A stretch of 64,000 nucleotides of DNA from Clostridium beijerinckii (lineage in GTDB: Bacteria > Bacillota > Clostridia > Clostridiales > Clostridiaceae): assembly GCA_003129525.1 (NCBI GenBank), contig CP029329.1:275001-339000 (forward strand), given 5' to 3'. A model generated the notes under the pieces. The model worked only from the letters and a program-made list of their open reading frames with translations. It had not been told where the DNA came from and did not search any database. The stretch's first letter is position 1, and the number at the start of each line of letters is the position of its first letter. Positions 52,657 through 61,927 of this stretch are shown piece after piece. The translations under genes and the position numbers were made by a program.

Positions 52657-53922
52657 CTATATTTTCTTATCTACTGCTAACGCTAAATTAAAATATTTTA
52701 ATGACTCCGTAGTATCTTCAAGGGCATAATAAAGCTTGCCCATGTCTATATATCTGTTTTTTCTTTCATCTCTTGTACCAAATTTAAATAATGAATCTAG
52801 AGATAAATTCATATATTTTTCTGCTTCAATATACTTGTCCATTTTTTGAAGAATTATTCCCTTTAAATAATATGATTTTTCGATTAGCTTTATATTATCT
52901 GTAATAATTGCCATATTTAATGCTTCTTCAGTAATTTTATAAGCTATCTCATATTCTATATTTTCAATTAATATTTTAGTACAATAATTTAAGAATTCTA
53001 CATTTTTTTCTACATTGTCTCGTGGAAATATTTTAATTCCTTTTTCTATTTCTGCAATTGCCTTTTCCTGTTCTCCTACTTCGAAATAATATTTCCCGTA
53101 GTTTCCATGTGATAATGCTAATGAAATTGGATTATATTTTTGATATTCAAATGCTTTCTTTTTATATTCATCTGCACAATCTTTCTTCAACTTAATACAT
53201 ACAGTAGTATAAATATGATATATTTTACCTTTACTTTCATCTGTTTTAAGTTTATCAACATATCCTATAATGTCTGCTAAAATGCTATATGCTTCTTCTG
53301 TTTTTCTTATATTTTGATAACATAATGCTTCATTATATCCTATTAAGCAATATTCTGCATTATCAAATCCATCTTTTTTTTGTTGAAGCATTTCTCTAAG
53401 CTTACTATAATAAGATATTGCTTCTATATATTCTCCATTTTGAGAAAGATATCTTGCCATATCCTTAAAGTATATAACTGTGTTTTCTTCAGTATTATTT
53501 CTTTGAAATAAATCATAGTATTGAGACACTATCAATTGAATATTCTCTGCCTTATTTTGTTCTACATAATAAGAAAATAGTATATGTATTAATTTAAATG
53601 CTAAATCATAATATTTATATTTGAGTGCATAACTTAAATTATCTTTTAACTTATTTTCTGAATCATTATCACATGAAATATTCTTTTTTATCATCTTTAA
53701 ATTATTTAATATTTGTTCATAAACATCTTCTATTAAGTAATTCAAATCAATTTCAATTTTTTTTGATATATATTTAAGTAGTTCATTATCTGCCTTAATC
53801 TTGCCATTTTCTATGCAACTCATTTTAGCAATTGAAATTTTATTTTCACATAATTGCTTTAATGTAATCCCTTTGAATATTCTAGCTCTTTTTATTTTTT
53901 CACCAGTAGACAGTATTTCCAA
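52657..53922 (-). CDS. XRE-type HTH regulator with TPR domain (second copy)
   Basis: This is a protein of about 421 residues. HTH_3 occupies about 5-60 (GEKIKRARIFKGITLKQLCENKISIAKMSCIENGK). The remainder is TPR-like helical hairpins (EYIEAISYYSKLREML, KAIAEIEKGIKIF, AEKYMNLSLDSLF). The layout matches RRNPP-type regulators (PlcR/Rgg/Qss class), which usually bind a short peptide or act alone. The listed GTG (53931) is less likely than the TTG at 53922. That start follows GGGTGAT and reproduces the paralogue's N-terminus MEILS-GEKIK. It is 21 bp after the first copy. No peptide pheromone ORF is seen downstream. Confidence 0.85.
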   Translation of the reverse strand: MEILSTGEKIKRARIFKGITLKQLCENKISIAKMSCIENGKIKADNELLKYISKKIEIDLNYLIEDVYEQILNNLKMIKKNISCDNDSENKLKDNLSYALKYKYYDLAFKLIHILFSYYVEQNKAENIQLIVSQYYDLFQRNNTEENTVIYFKDMARYLSQNGEYIEAISYYSKLREMLQQKKDGFDNAEYCLIGYNEALCYQNIRKTEEAYSILADIIGYVDKLKTDESKGKIYHIYTTVCIKLKKDCADEYKKKAFEYQKYNPISLALSHGNYGKYYFEVGEQEKAIAEIEKGIKIFPRDNVEKNVEFLNYCTKILIENIEYEIAYKITEEALNMAIITDNIKLIEKSYYLKGIILQKMDKYIEAEKYMNLSLDSLFKFGTRDERKNRYIDMGKLYYALEDTTESLKYFNLALAVDKKI

Positions 53923-53942
53923 ATATATCACCCATTTACTTC

Positions 53943-55244
53943 TTAATTTTTTAATTTTTCTGCCTCATTAAATAATTGTATTCCTTGGTTTAAATAGTAC
54001 GCTGCTTCTTCTTCTTCCTTTTTATCTATAAAATATTTTCCAACTCTTATAGCTAATTCGCCTGCTTTAGATAATCTTCCACTATTTTTTGCTAACATAT
54101 ATGTGTCAACCAATACATTCTCTGCTTGTTCCAATTTTTCATCAATATTAAATACATTGTATTTTATTAATTTGCATTCAATTTTTCTGTCAATATCATT
54201 TTCTTCAATACTATTTTCAATATTTTTCAATATTCTACTACACTCTTCAGTATTTTTTGATTTCAAATAATTTTTACAAATATCTATTAATATATCATTT
54301 ATATAACCCACATGATTTTGAGCACTAACATTTTTTGATATTTCATAATGCTTAAGTGATTCTTCTAGATTACCAAATTCATAGAATAGTTTTCCTAGAT
54401 TATGTTCTATATTAACTATACTCTTATTGTATTGAATTTTTTTATAAACTTCCAATGTTTTCTTCGAATACTTTATAGCATTTGATAAATCACCTTTTTT
54501 ATTGAAATCCTCTGCTAAACAGAATAAATTTTTTGCATAATCCTCATCATTATATATTTGTTCAAATCTTTTCTTTGCTAAATATGAATATTCCAATGCT
54601 GAATCTAATTCTTCTATATTATAATATGTTCTAGCCATATTATAATGTATCTCACCCATTAAAAAATCATCTACAAAATTATTATCTAAGTATACTTTTT
54701 CAGCTTGTTTCAGATAACTGCTAGCCGAATGATATGCTTTTAGCTCTAAAGCAATACTCGCTAAATGTAAAAAAGTTTTTATTATTTTTTCATAATTATT
54801 ATTTTTTATAAAAATAACATTTGCTGATAAAAAAATCTTTTGTGCCATAGGAAAATCTTTCTTATACATATATGCTTTTGCTGTTATAAAATATATTATT
54901 GCCTTTCTATATTCTAAGTTATATTTTTCACAATAATATAAAGCATTATCAATATATCTTTGTCCTTTTTCATAGTCTCCTTGCAATATGCAGGATTCCC
55001 CTACTTGTTCATAATAAAGACTAATTTTTTCAGCTTGGCTTTCTTCTGATTCCATCAAATATTCTACAGTTGTATTTAATGCATCAGCTAAATATTCTAA
55101 TAAATCAACTGATGGGTTTGAGCGACCTGATTCAACCAAGCTTATTTGTCCTGGAGTTATTCTGTCTTTAGCTAAATCTTTTAACGTCATATTTAATTGT
55201 TTTCTTTTTCTTTTAATTTTTTCTCCTAATGATAGAATTTCCAT
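53943..55244 (-). CDS. XRE-type HTH regulator with TPR domain (first copy)
   Basis: This is a 433-residue regulator. HTH_3 occupies about 6-62 (GEKIKRKRKQLNMTLKDLAKDRITPGQISLVESGRSNPS). About nine TPR-like repeats follow (GDYEKGQRYIDNALYYCEKY, KDFPMAQKIFLSANVIF, GDLSNAIKYSKKTLEVYKK). It is a diverged paralogue of the next gene, so this is a tandem duplication. Only this copy keeps the fully consensus recognition helix; the other has SIAKMSCIENG. The ligand and target are unknown. AAGGATTGAAGAA precedes the ATG. Confidence 0.88.
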   Translation of the reverse strand: MEILSLGEKIKRKRKQLNMTLKDLAKDRITPGQISLVESGRSNPSVDLLEYLADALNTTVEYLMESEESQAEKISLYYEQVGESCILQGDYEKGQRYIDNALYYCEKYNLEYRKAIIYFITAKAYMYKKDFPMAQKIFLSANVIFIKNNNYEKIIKTFLHLASIALELKAYHSASSYLKQAEKVYLDNNFVDDFLMGEIHYNMARTYYNIEELDSALEYSYLAKKRFEQIYNDEDYAKNLFCLAEDFNKKGDLSNAIKYSKKTLEVYKKIQYNKSIVNIEHNLGKLFYEFGNLEESLKHYEISKNVSAQNHVGYINDILIDICKNYLKSKNTEECSRILKNIENSIEENDIDRKIECKLIKYNVFNIDEKLEQAENVLVDTYMLAKNSGRLSKAGELAIRVGKYFIDKKEEEEAAYYLNQGIQLFNEAEKLKN

Positions 55245-55433
55245 TTCTTCAATCCTTCTCTATTCAACAAATTATTTAATTAGTTTAATATAATTTCTAT
55301 TAATTATACCATAAATTCATAAAAAACTGCATAAAAATATAAATGCAGCCCATTTTTTATATAATTTAATCTTATTATCCATTTTTCTATCTAAACTTAT
55401 AAATGTAATATCCTTTAATATTAATTTATAACG

Positions 55434-55476
55434 AAAATAAAAAGGTGAAAAACTAATTTTTCACCTTTTTATTTTA
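55434..55476 (-). terminator. Terminator after the small YtxH-like gene
   Basis: AAATAAAAAGGTGAAAAA and its complement form an 18-bp stem with a 4-base loop. It lies after the 57-residue gene and before the HTH-TPR genes. Confidence 0.75.
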
Positions 55477-55523
55477 AATTAAAGTTTAAATTTTATCTTG
55501 TAAATATTTTTTTGGGATAGGGC

Positions 55524-55697
55524 TTATCTCATCCAATCATGTATCCCACTATAAGTACATTCAGCCATATTTCTCATTTTTCTTCCTGCTCTTTTCATTG
55601 TTTTTTGAGTGCTTCTGTCATACATTGGCATCATAGCCATTTCAACAGCTACTCCAATTAAAATTCCTGCCATCATTCCCTTTGAAAATCTTTGCAT
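55524..55697 (-). CDS. Small YtxH-like membrane protein
   Basis: This is a protein of about 57 residues: an N-terminal basic stretch, one hydrophobic helix (MMAGILIGVAVEMAMMPMYD) and a basic amphipathic tail (RSTQKTMKRAGRKMRNM). It resembles small YtxH-type proteins of Firmicutes. The GTG at 55706 is inside the ribosome site. The ATG at 55697 follows GAGGTGTTAATT and is preferred. Function is unknown. Confidence 0.7.
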   Translation of the reverse strand: MQRFSKGMMAGILIGVAVEMAMMPMYDRSTQKTMKRAGRKMRNMAECTYSGIHDWMR

Positions 55698-55843
55698 AAT
55701 TAACACCTCTTTAACATTAATTTATTTTCTATATGTAGGTTGTGTATTAATTAAAAATTTATCCAAGTTAATTTTTTCTACATTTATTATCTATTTCAAA
55801 CTCAGGAACCTAAAAGAAAATCTATAATGAATAGCTAGCATAG

Positions 55844-56797
55844 TTATTCATTATGGCTTAGCAAATATAAAATAAAGTTTTCTTTTTCCTTACTTAATAA
55901 TTTAGAAATCACCTTTTTACCTTCTTTAAAATTATTTTTATATAAACTTACAATTTCCTCAAATCTAAGTTCATCGATAATTTCATCCTTCTTATTTTTA
56001 ATTTTATCAAGTTCTATACTCCCATGAACTACTTTGTTCTCACCACTTAGTATTATATTCTCAGCAGAATTAGGAGCTATACTTAAAATTTCATTTTTTA
56101 CTTCATTATTAGAAACTTCTATGGTGTTTTTAACAAGCCATTTTTGAACCACTTTATCAGAATTTATTCCTAAACATTCTTTGCATTTTTCGTCCACAAG
56201 TTCGTTAAATAAATCCCCAGTATGACTATCTACTTTAACAAATATAACTTCAATTCCAGAATTCATTAATTTTTGCATCTTATTATAATATTCCATAGAT
56301 GATTCTTCTTTTCTATCCCAAGCACCAGTTGCATGATGAGCTATTCCTTCATAATCATGAAATAAAACTATCTTTGTCTGATTTTGTTTTAAAGCATATT
56401 CAACCGCTCTAATAGCTCCTTTAAGCTCTCCTGCTATTTGTCTTATATTCTTTTCAGATGTATCCTTTGCAGCCTTGCTTTCTATGTATTCTACAACGTT
56501 ATTATTAACGCAAACTATTCCATAAGAATATCTTTCATCACAAGAATTATAACTACCATCAACATAAGCATGAAGGCAATCCTTAGGATAATTTTCATCG
56601 CTCTTTTTAAGCATCCTATTACCTTCATTTAAATATGATTTTGCATCATCAATGCTTTCAAAGCTCTTATATTTAGCGCCTTTTATCCCTTTAACATATA
56701 ATAAACATTCTGTCCATGTATTAACTATAATATTTTCTATTTTCTTATTATTCTTAACATCAAATCCACATTGTATTGCATAAACTTTCTTTGCCAT
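55844..56797 (-). CDS. Ribonuclease H with N-terminal viroplasmin-like domain
   Basis: This is a protein of about 317 residues. Residues about 2-55 match the RNA/DNA-hybrid-binding (caulimovirus viroplasmin) domain, including GAKYKSFESIDDAKSYL. The RNase H domain follows (about 73-205) with acidic residues in AYVDGSYNS, AGELKGAI, FHDYEGIAHH and ELVDEKCKE. The C-terminal 100 residues are uncharacterised. The ATG at 56833 lacks a ribosome site. The ATG at 56797 follows GGAAGGAATAAATTT. It should remove RNA from hybrids, as RNase HI does. A half copy of an AT-rich repeat lies upstream. Confidence 0.88.
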   Translation of the reverse strand: MAKKVYAIQCGFDVKNNKKIENIIVNTWTECLLYVKGIKGAKYKSFESIDDAKSYLNEGNRMLKKSDENYPKDCLHAYVDGSYNSCDERYSYGIVCVNNNVVEYIESKAAKDTSEKNIRQIAGELKGAIRAVEYALKQNQTKIVLFHDYEGIAHHATGAWDRKEESSMEYYNKMQKLMNSGIEVIFVKVDSHTGDLFNELVDEKCKECLGINSDKVVQKWLVKNTIEVSNNEVKNEILSIAPNSAENIILSGENKVVHGSIELDKIKNKKDEIIDELRFEEIVSLYKNNFKEGKKVISKLLSKEKENFILYLLSHNE

Positions 56798-56849
56798 AAA
56801 TTTATTCCTTCCTTTTTCAAATGACTTATGCATGTAAAAGAAACTTCTG

Positions 56850-56887
56850 AGTCAATTATATTATCATACTGATTTGTTATTTTTTTG
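56850..56887. repeat. Half copy of an AT-rich dispersed repeat
   Basis: GAGTCAATTATATTATCATA and the following CTGATTTGTTATTTTTTT correspond to the right arm of the hairpin at 58 kb. No opposite arm is found, so it is a solo half. Confidence 0.55.
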
Positions 56888-56920
56888 AGTATGTCTTCTA
56901 AATATTGTATACAAACTCTT

Positions 56921-57883
56921 TTACAATGTAGATAATTCTTGTACTACTTCACATAATTTATCCACATTTCTAGCTCCTGTAAAATCAATTAAATATTCAA
57001 ATCCATTTTTCAATACTAAAAGTAAATCATTTTTACCTTGCCAATTTTCTACTATTATAGATAATGGTACATCTTTAATAACCTTGTTTAAAGCAAAGAA
57101 TCCAACTCCAATATCATCAATTACACCTATAAATGGTATATTATTAGGTATTATATCTGTAGGTATTGCTATATATGCAATAGCTGCTGACATTATTAAC
57201 TTAGTTTTCATCGGTACTCTTTTATCCTTAAGCAATCTATAAATTAGTGAAACTATATCTGGTAATATAAATATATATTCTTTATATTCTTTTGCAACTT
57301 CTGGCAGTTTCTCCCCTAATATCTTTCTTCCCCTAGAATAATTATCATCAACTTTACTTATAGATTCTAATGTAACTATATCAGCTTCTTTTTCTTCATT
57401 AACCTCTTCAGCTTCAACCTTCTTAATTAATTGTCCGGCTATAGAAATATTAATATCACTAGCTTCAATCCATACCTCTGATCTTTTCATAAAAATTTCA
57501 TTAATTTTCAAATCAATATAAGGTACATCATTCAATAATGTATTTATATCAATTATTACTTTATCCTTTTCACTATCTATTCCATATTGTTTAAATATCT
57601 TTGCTAACTTTTTTAATGCAAAACTTCTTATAATTCTAAACATTCCAAGATTTAAAATTTTAACTTTAATTATTTTAGCAACAATTTTGTTATGAACACA
57701 TTGTATCAATTCAACTTTTACAAAAAAATCTATCTTAATTCCTTTTTCAAAACTTCCTTCTAATATTATTCCATCATCAATAAATACACTTTTTACAGTC
57801 AAACCTTGAATTTTAACAAACTCATTAATAATACTTAATATGTCCGGCCCAAGTAACTTAACCTTAACCTCTGATATGTTCAT
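56921..57883 (-). CDS. DUF1232 (YkvA-like) protein
   Basis: This is a 320-residue protein. The N-terminal half (1-165) is a beta-rich domain of unknown kind. The C-terminal part has the DUF1232 signature MKTKLIMSAAIAYIAIPTDIIPNNIPFIGVIDDIGV (about 228-262), one hydrophobic helix with a D-x-I-P turn that is usually membrane-associated. DUF1232 proteins have no settled function. The start at 57883 follows AGGGGAAT. Downstream, the AT-rich half repeat and RNase H gene follow. Confidence 0.8.
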   Translation of the reverse strand: MNISEVKVKLLGPDILSIINEFVKIQGLTVKSVFIDDGIILEGSFEKGIKIDFFVKVELIQCVHNKIVAKIIKVKILNLGMFRIIRSFALKKLAKIFKQYGIDSEKDKVIIDINTLLNDVPYIDLKINEIFMKRSEVWIEASDINISIAGQLIKKVEAEEVNEEKEADIVTLESISKVDDNYSRGRKILGEKLPEVAKEYKEYIFILPDIVSLIYRLLKDKRVPMKTKLIMSAAIAYIAIPTDIIPNNIPFIGVIDDIGVGFFALNKVIKDVPLSIIVENWQGKNDLLLVLKNGFEYLIDFTGARNVDKLCEVVQELSTL

Positions 57884-57966
57884 AATTAATTCCCCTTATA
57901 GAGTATATTTCTACTTTTAATTAAACTTCTCTCATATTCATTTGCTCTTAATACTACGTATATAAT

Positions 57967-58090
57967 AAAATAGCAAGTCAAAGATTCAATAGTATATTTT
58001 GCGTCAGAGAACAGGAAAGGATGTTATTTCATAGTAGGCTTTTATGTGAGTATGACACGAAATATATTACCATACTGACTTGTTATTTTT
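57967..58090. repeat. AT-rich hairpin repeat, full copy
   Basis: Arms AAAATAGCAAGTCA (57967-57980) and TGACTTGTTATTTT (58077-58090), plus ATAGTATATTTTGCGTCA pairing with TGACACGAAATATATTAC, enclose a 50-base loop. It fills much of the 331-bp gap between the DUF1232 and dmsB-like genes. The right arm matches the repeats at 56.85 and 44.54 kb. Confidence 0.7.
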
Positions 58091-58214
58091 TAACATTCCT
58101 AATTTTAATAATATAAATATAGAACTTATATTTTCACTTAAAAGTATACAATAATTCAAAGAATTATTAAAGATATGCTTTCCCTTTAGACTAAACTTCT
58201 TTATCAAGGTAATA

Positions 58215-58664
58215 TTATGAATCAAAACTTTCTATATGTATTAAATGCAATGGACATGCATCTACGCATATAGGATTTTTACCTTGTTTAAGTAATTCAA
58301 TGCACATATCACATTTTATAGCTTTTCTTGTTTTTTGTTGTAATTCTATGGATTTATAAGGACAAGAACCTACACATACACCGCATCCAACACACTTTTC
58401 TTCATTTATAGTAACTATTCCATCTTCTTTTCTTTTTATTATTGCACCTACTAGACATTTTTCTACACACATTGGCTTATTACAATGGTTACAGGTTGTA
58501 CTTATATAACTTACTTTTAAATTTTGATTATCATCTATAATTTCTTTACCAATTACTTTTCTTAAATTTATTCCTACTTGTAAAGAATGTTTATCCTTGC
58601 AGGCTTGTTGACATGTTTTACAACCAGTACAGTATTCATTTTCTTGTATAAATTTCGATTGCAC
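58215..58664 (-). CDS. Ferredoxin-type subunit, DmsB-like
   Basis: This is a 149-residue 4Fe-4S protein with several Cys clusters: CTGCKTCQQAC, CNHCNKPMCVEKC, CVGCGVCVGSCPYKS and KCDMCIELLKQGKNPICVDAC, enough for four clusters. It would pass electrons to the molybdopterin subunit encoded immediately upstream (stop-to-start gap 3 bp). The start is a GTG preceded by AGAAAGAAGG. No membrane-anchor (DmsC) gene follows, so electrons probably come from a soluble donor. It lacks a signal peptide, as does the catalytic subunit. Confidence 0.85.
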   Translation of the reverse strand: MQSKFIQENEYCTGCKTCQQACKDKHSLQVGINLRKVIGKEIIDDNQNLKVSYISTTCNHCNKPMCVEKCLVGAIIKRKEDGIVTINEEKCVGCGVCVGSCPYKSIELQQKTRKAIKCDMCIELLKQGKNPICVDACPLHLIHIESFDS

Positions 58665-58667
58665 TTT

Positions 58668-61600
58668 CTAGCCTTCTTTCTCCACCAATTTTACCTCTAC
58701 TAAATTACTATGTTGAGGGTTTCCCTTTGCAAGAGGTGTTGGTCTTGAACTAGTAATAGTATTAATACTTCCTCTAATATCAATTCCATTTTTATTAGGT
58801 TTATACCAAGCTCCTTGCGCTACTGCAACTACTCCTTTTACAATACGTTGTGTTACATGAGCTGGAATTTGTATTATTCCTCTATCGTTCCAAATTTCAA
58901 CTAAATCACCATCTTTTATATTTCGTAATTTTGCATCAATCGGATTAATCCACATTTTATGAGGTTCTATCTCCTCCATCCACTCATTATTATCATGAGT
59001 GGAGTGACATCTTCGTTTTGTATGCCATCCTATCATTTGAAGTGGAAACAGTTCTCTCTTAGGATCACTTACCCCTTCAAAAACACCTATATATTTAGGA
59101 ATTGCAGGTATTTCTTTAGGATTTTTTATATCATATAATTTTTTAGAAAAAATTTCTATTTTACCTGATGACGTTGGAAATGGATTATTATCAAAGTCTT
59201 CTATTTGCTCTTTAAATGCAATATAACTTTCTCTTGGCTTATATTTATAAACTCCTCTTTTAGTAAACTCCTCAAATGTTGGTAGTTCTGGTTCTTCCTT
59301 TTTAGTTTCTTCATATATTGCTTTCATCCATTCTTCTACAGTTTCATGTCCATCAGTGAATTTTTCTTTAAGCCCCATTTTTTCTGCAACTTCTTTTAAC
59401 CAATCATATTCAAATCTTCCTTCAAAGAGTGGTTCTATTGCTTGATTATTATACATTATATAATCACCTTGAGACCAAGGAGTTGTAATATTCACACCTT
59501 CAAACATTGATGTTCCTGGAAGTAGAATATCTGCAAATTTAGCACTTGGTGTCATAAATAAATCTGAACAAACAATAAATTCACATTTAGAAGTATCCTT
59601 TAAAATTTCTATTGTTCTATTAATATTAGAATGTTGATTAATAAGCGTATTTCCAGCTAAATTTATTATCATCTTTATATCGCTTTTTAGTTTATCAACA
59701 CCTTGAACACCATCGTTTTTTGAAGTCATCTCTGTTCCTCTTATAATAGCATCTGTCCATAAAAAAGTTGGTATTTTGCCTTTATATGGATTGTCAAGAA
59801 CATCGAGTTCTGGTTCTTCATGTTGTTTCACATAGTTGGCTCCAGCAGCACTTCCACCTTTAATACCAACATTTCCTGTTAAACACGCTAACATAGTGGA
59901 ACTTCTTATGGTTTGTTCTCCATTGGAATTTCTTTGTGCCCCATATCCTTGAACAATCGCAGCCGGCTTAGCTGTAGCATATTCACGAGCTAAATTATAA
60001 ATCATCTTCTTATCTACACCTGTAATTTTCTCAGCCCATTCTGGAGTTTTGGGAATTTTATCTTTTTCTCCGAATACATATGAATAATAGCTTTCTTCTT
60101 TATCAAAGCCCTCTGGCATGTGCTCTTTGTCAAATCCTAAGCAGTATTTATCCATAAACTCTTGATTTTGTAGGCCTTCTGATAAAATCACATATGCCAT
60201 AGCATCCATAAGTGCACTATCTGTAGTTGGTTTAAGTCCTATCCATGTATCCCCAAATCCAGCTGCAGTATCACTATAACGAGGATCAACTACTATAATT
60301 TTTGCACCAGCTTCTTTTGCCTTTTTTAAATAATAACCCATTAGCGGATCAAAGATTGTTTCAGCCGGATTATGTCCCCAAAGTATAATTAATTTAGAAT
60401 TCACTAAATCCTTTGTACTATTTCCAGCATAAATTGTTCCATAAGTATATGGAGTTGTATACTTAATGCATGCAGTACTATAGTCATTATAATAGCCTAA
60501 ATATCCTCCATCTAATGCTAATAATCTTCTTGATAATCTATCGCCTCTGAGAACTGCACTGACTCCTGTTGAGTAATTAATATATCTAGATTCAGGTCCA
60601 TATTCTCTTTTTATTCTTTGAAATTCTGATGCTATTGTATCTACTGCTTCTTCCCATGAAATTCTTTTAAATATACCTTCGCCTCTTTCTCCAATTCTCT
60701 TCATAGGATACCTCAAGCGATCTGGACTTAGAAAAGTTTTACGATACCCTCTCCCCCTAACACAGGCACGAATTTGGGGTCCTCTATCAGTTTCTTCCTC
60801 TGTATCAGTTGTTAATTTAATTATATTTCCACCCTTTACATGAGCTTTTATTATACAACGGCCACCACAATTATTACGTCCAGAAGTAGAAACTATTTGC
60901 ATTTTTTCTTCATATTTTCTTTCATATTCATCTAGTTCATACAATCCTATTGGTTTTTTATTTTCCACACCGCTTTCCATATGTATAGGATCATCATCAC
61001 GTTCGAACTGTTCTATATCTTTCATTTCCCATAATGAATTTATTTCTTTTTCAACATACTCTAATAAAAATTGTGCCATACTTTTGTAAAAATCATGACT
61101 TGCTTTTTCTCTTAGTCTTTCGCAAAATAATGGTAAAAACGTTAAAACATGTTTATTAAAAAATTCTAATTGTCCTTCTATGTGATTCTTAAATTCATCA
61201 ATATTATTTTGCTTTAAAGTTTTTAACATAGATTTGTTAATCCAAGCTAAAAAACTAAGTTCTAACCCAATATGGTCACAAGGTTGTTTTATGTCTTTTG
61301 TTACTCCAATTCCCCATGCTTTATAATACTGTTGAACTTTAAAAGTATTTTCATCTAATAAAATATTTTCGCTTCCTTTGTATGCAGATTCCCATAACGG
61401 AAGATTAAATCCTCTGGTCCCTTCAAATAAAGCAGAATATTCTTCTTGCAACTCAATCCATTCTTCACTTTTATAGCCCTTTATTTTTTCCAATTCTCCA
61501 ATAAATATCTGTACTTCTTTTGTTTGAATTTCTTTAAATTCTTGGATTATCTTATCTTCTAAAAGACTTTCCAAAGCTTCTTTTGATGGCATTTTTAATA

Positions 61601-61670
61601 AATTTATTGAAAAATAATTATAAACCCATATTTTTAAATGAATTTTATTTTCTATTTCTCTTATTCTCAT
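58668..61670 (-). CDS. TorD-domain/DMSO-reductase-family fusion oxidoreductase
   Basis: This is a 1000-residue protein. Residues about 1-235 resemble the TorD/DmsD chaperone family (QQYYKAWGIG, PCDHIGLELSFLAWI). Residues about 255-1000 are a bis-MGD molybdoenzyme: iron-sulfur region NNCGGRC and IRACVRGRGYRK, GEGIFKRISWEEAVDTIA, WGHNPAETIFDPLMGYYLK, and YNDYSTACI whose Ser is the probable Mo ligand. Compared with DmsA the first cluster Cys is missing (STSGRNNC). No Tat signal is present, so it works in the cytoplasm. The natural substrate is unknown; DMSO, TMAO or another oxide is possible. Confidence 0.85.
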   Translation of the reverse strand: MRIREIENKIHLKIWVYNYFSINLLKMPSKEALESLLEDKIIQEFKEIQTKEVQIFIGELEKIKGYKSEEWIELQEEYSALFEGTRGFNLPLWESAYKGSENILLDENTFKVQQYYKAWGIGVTKDIKQPCDHIGLELSFLAWINKSMLKTLKQNNIDEFKNHIEGQLEFFNKHVLTFLPLFCERLREKASHDFYKSMAQFLLEYVEKEINSLWEMKDIEQFERDDDPIHMESGVENKKPIGLYELDEYERKYEEKMQIVSTSGRNNCGGRCIIKAHVKGGNIIKLTTDTEEETDRGPQIRACVRGRGYRKTFLSPDRLRYPMKRIGERGEGIFKRISWEEAVDTIASEFQRIKREYGPESRYINYSTGVSAVLRGDRLSRRLLALDGGYLGYYNDYSTACIKYTTPYTYGTIYAGNSTKDLVNSKLIILWGHNPAETIFDPLMGYYLKKAKEAGAKIIVVDPRYSDTAAGFGDTWIGLKPTTDSALMDAMAYVILSEGLQNQEFMDKYCLGFDKEHMPEGFDKEESYYSYVFGEKDKIPKTPEWAEKITGVDKKMIYNLAREYATAKPAAIVQGYGAQRNSNGEQTIRSSTMLACLTGNVGIKGGSAAGANYVKQHEEPELDVLDNPYKGKIPTFLWTDAIIRGTEMTSKNDGVQGVDKLKSDIKMIINLAGNTLINQHSNINRTIEILKDTSKCEFIVCSDLFMTPSAKFADILLPGTSMFEGVNITTPWSQGDYIMYNNQAIEPLFEGRFEYDWLKEVAEKMGLKEKFTDGHETVEEWMKAIYEETKKEEPELPTFEEFTKRGVYKYKPRESYIAFKEQIEDFDNNPFPTSSGKIEIFSKKLYDIKNPKEIPAIPKYIGVFEGVSDPKRELFPLQMIGWHTKRRCHSTHDNNEWMEEIEPHKMWINPIDAKLRNIKDGDLVEIWNDRGIIQIPAHVTQRIVKGVVAVAQGAWYKPNKNGIDIRGSINTITSSRPTPLAKGNPQHSNLVEVKLVEKEG

Positions 61671-61871
61671 CCTTTATATTTCCTTTCATAAATCTTTTAT
61701 CTAATATAACTTGAATAGATTATTTTGAAAATAATATTAATTATACTTGAATATTCTTTACTGTCATATAATATAACTATTATCTTACTCTCTTTAGGTA
61801 ATATAAATACTAATTAGATTAGATTTTATTAGATGTTTTAATGTCTTAAAAATTTCAAATTTTTCACTACA

Positions 61872-61904
61872 TTAAAAAGAGGATAAGCATTTTGCTCATC
61901 CTCA
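61872..61904 (-). terminator. Terminator after metQ
   Basis: GAGGAT-AGC pairs with GCT-ATCCTC around ATTTT, followed on the minus strand by T5. It closes the met operon 24 bp after the metQ stop. Confidence 0.85.
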
Positions 61905-61927
61905 TATTTACTTCTATATCAATCCTA

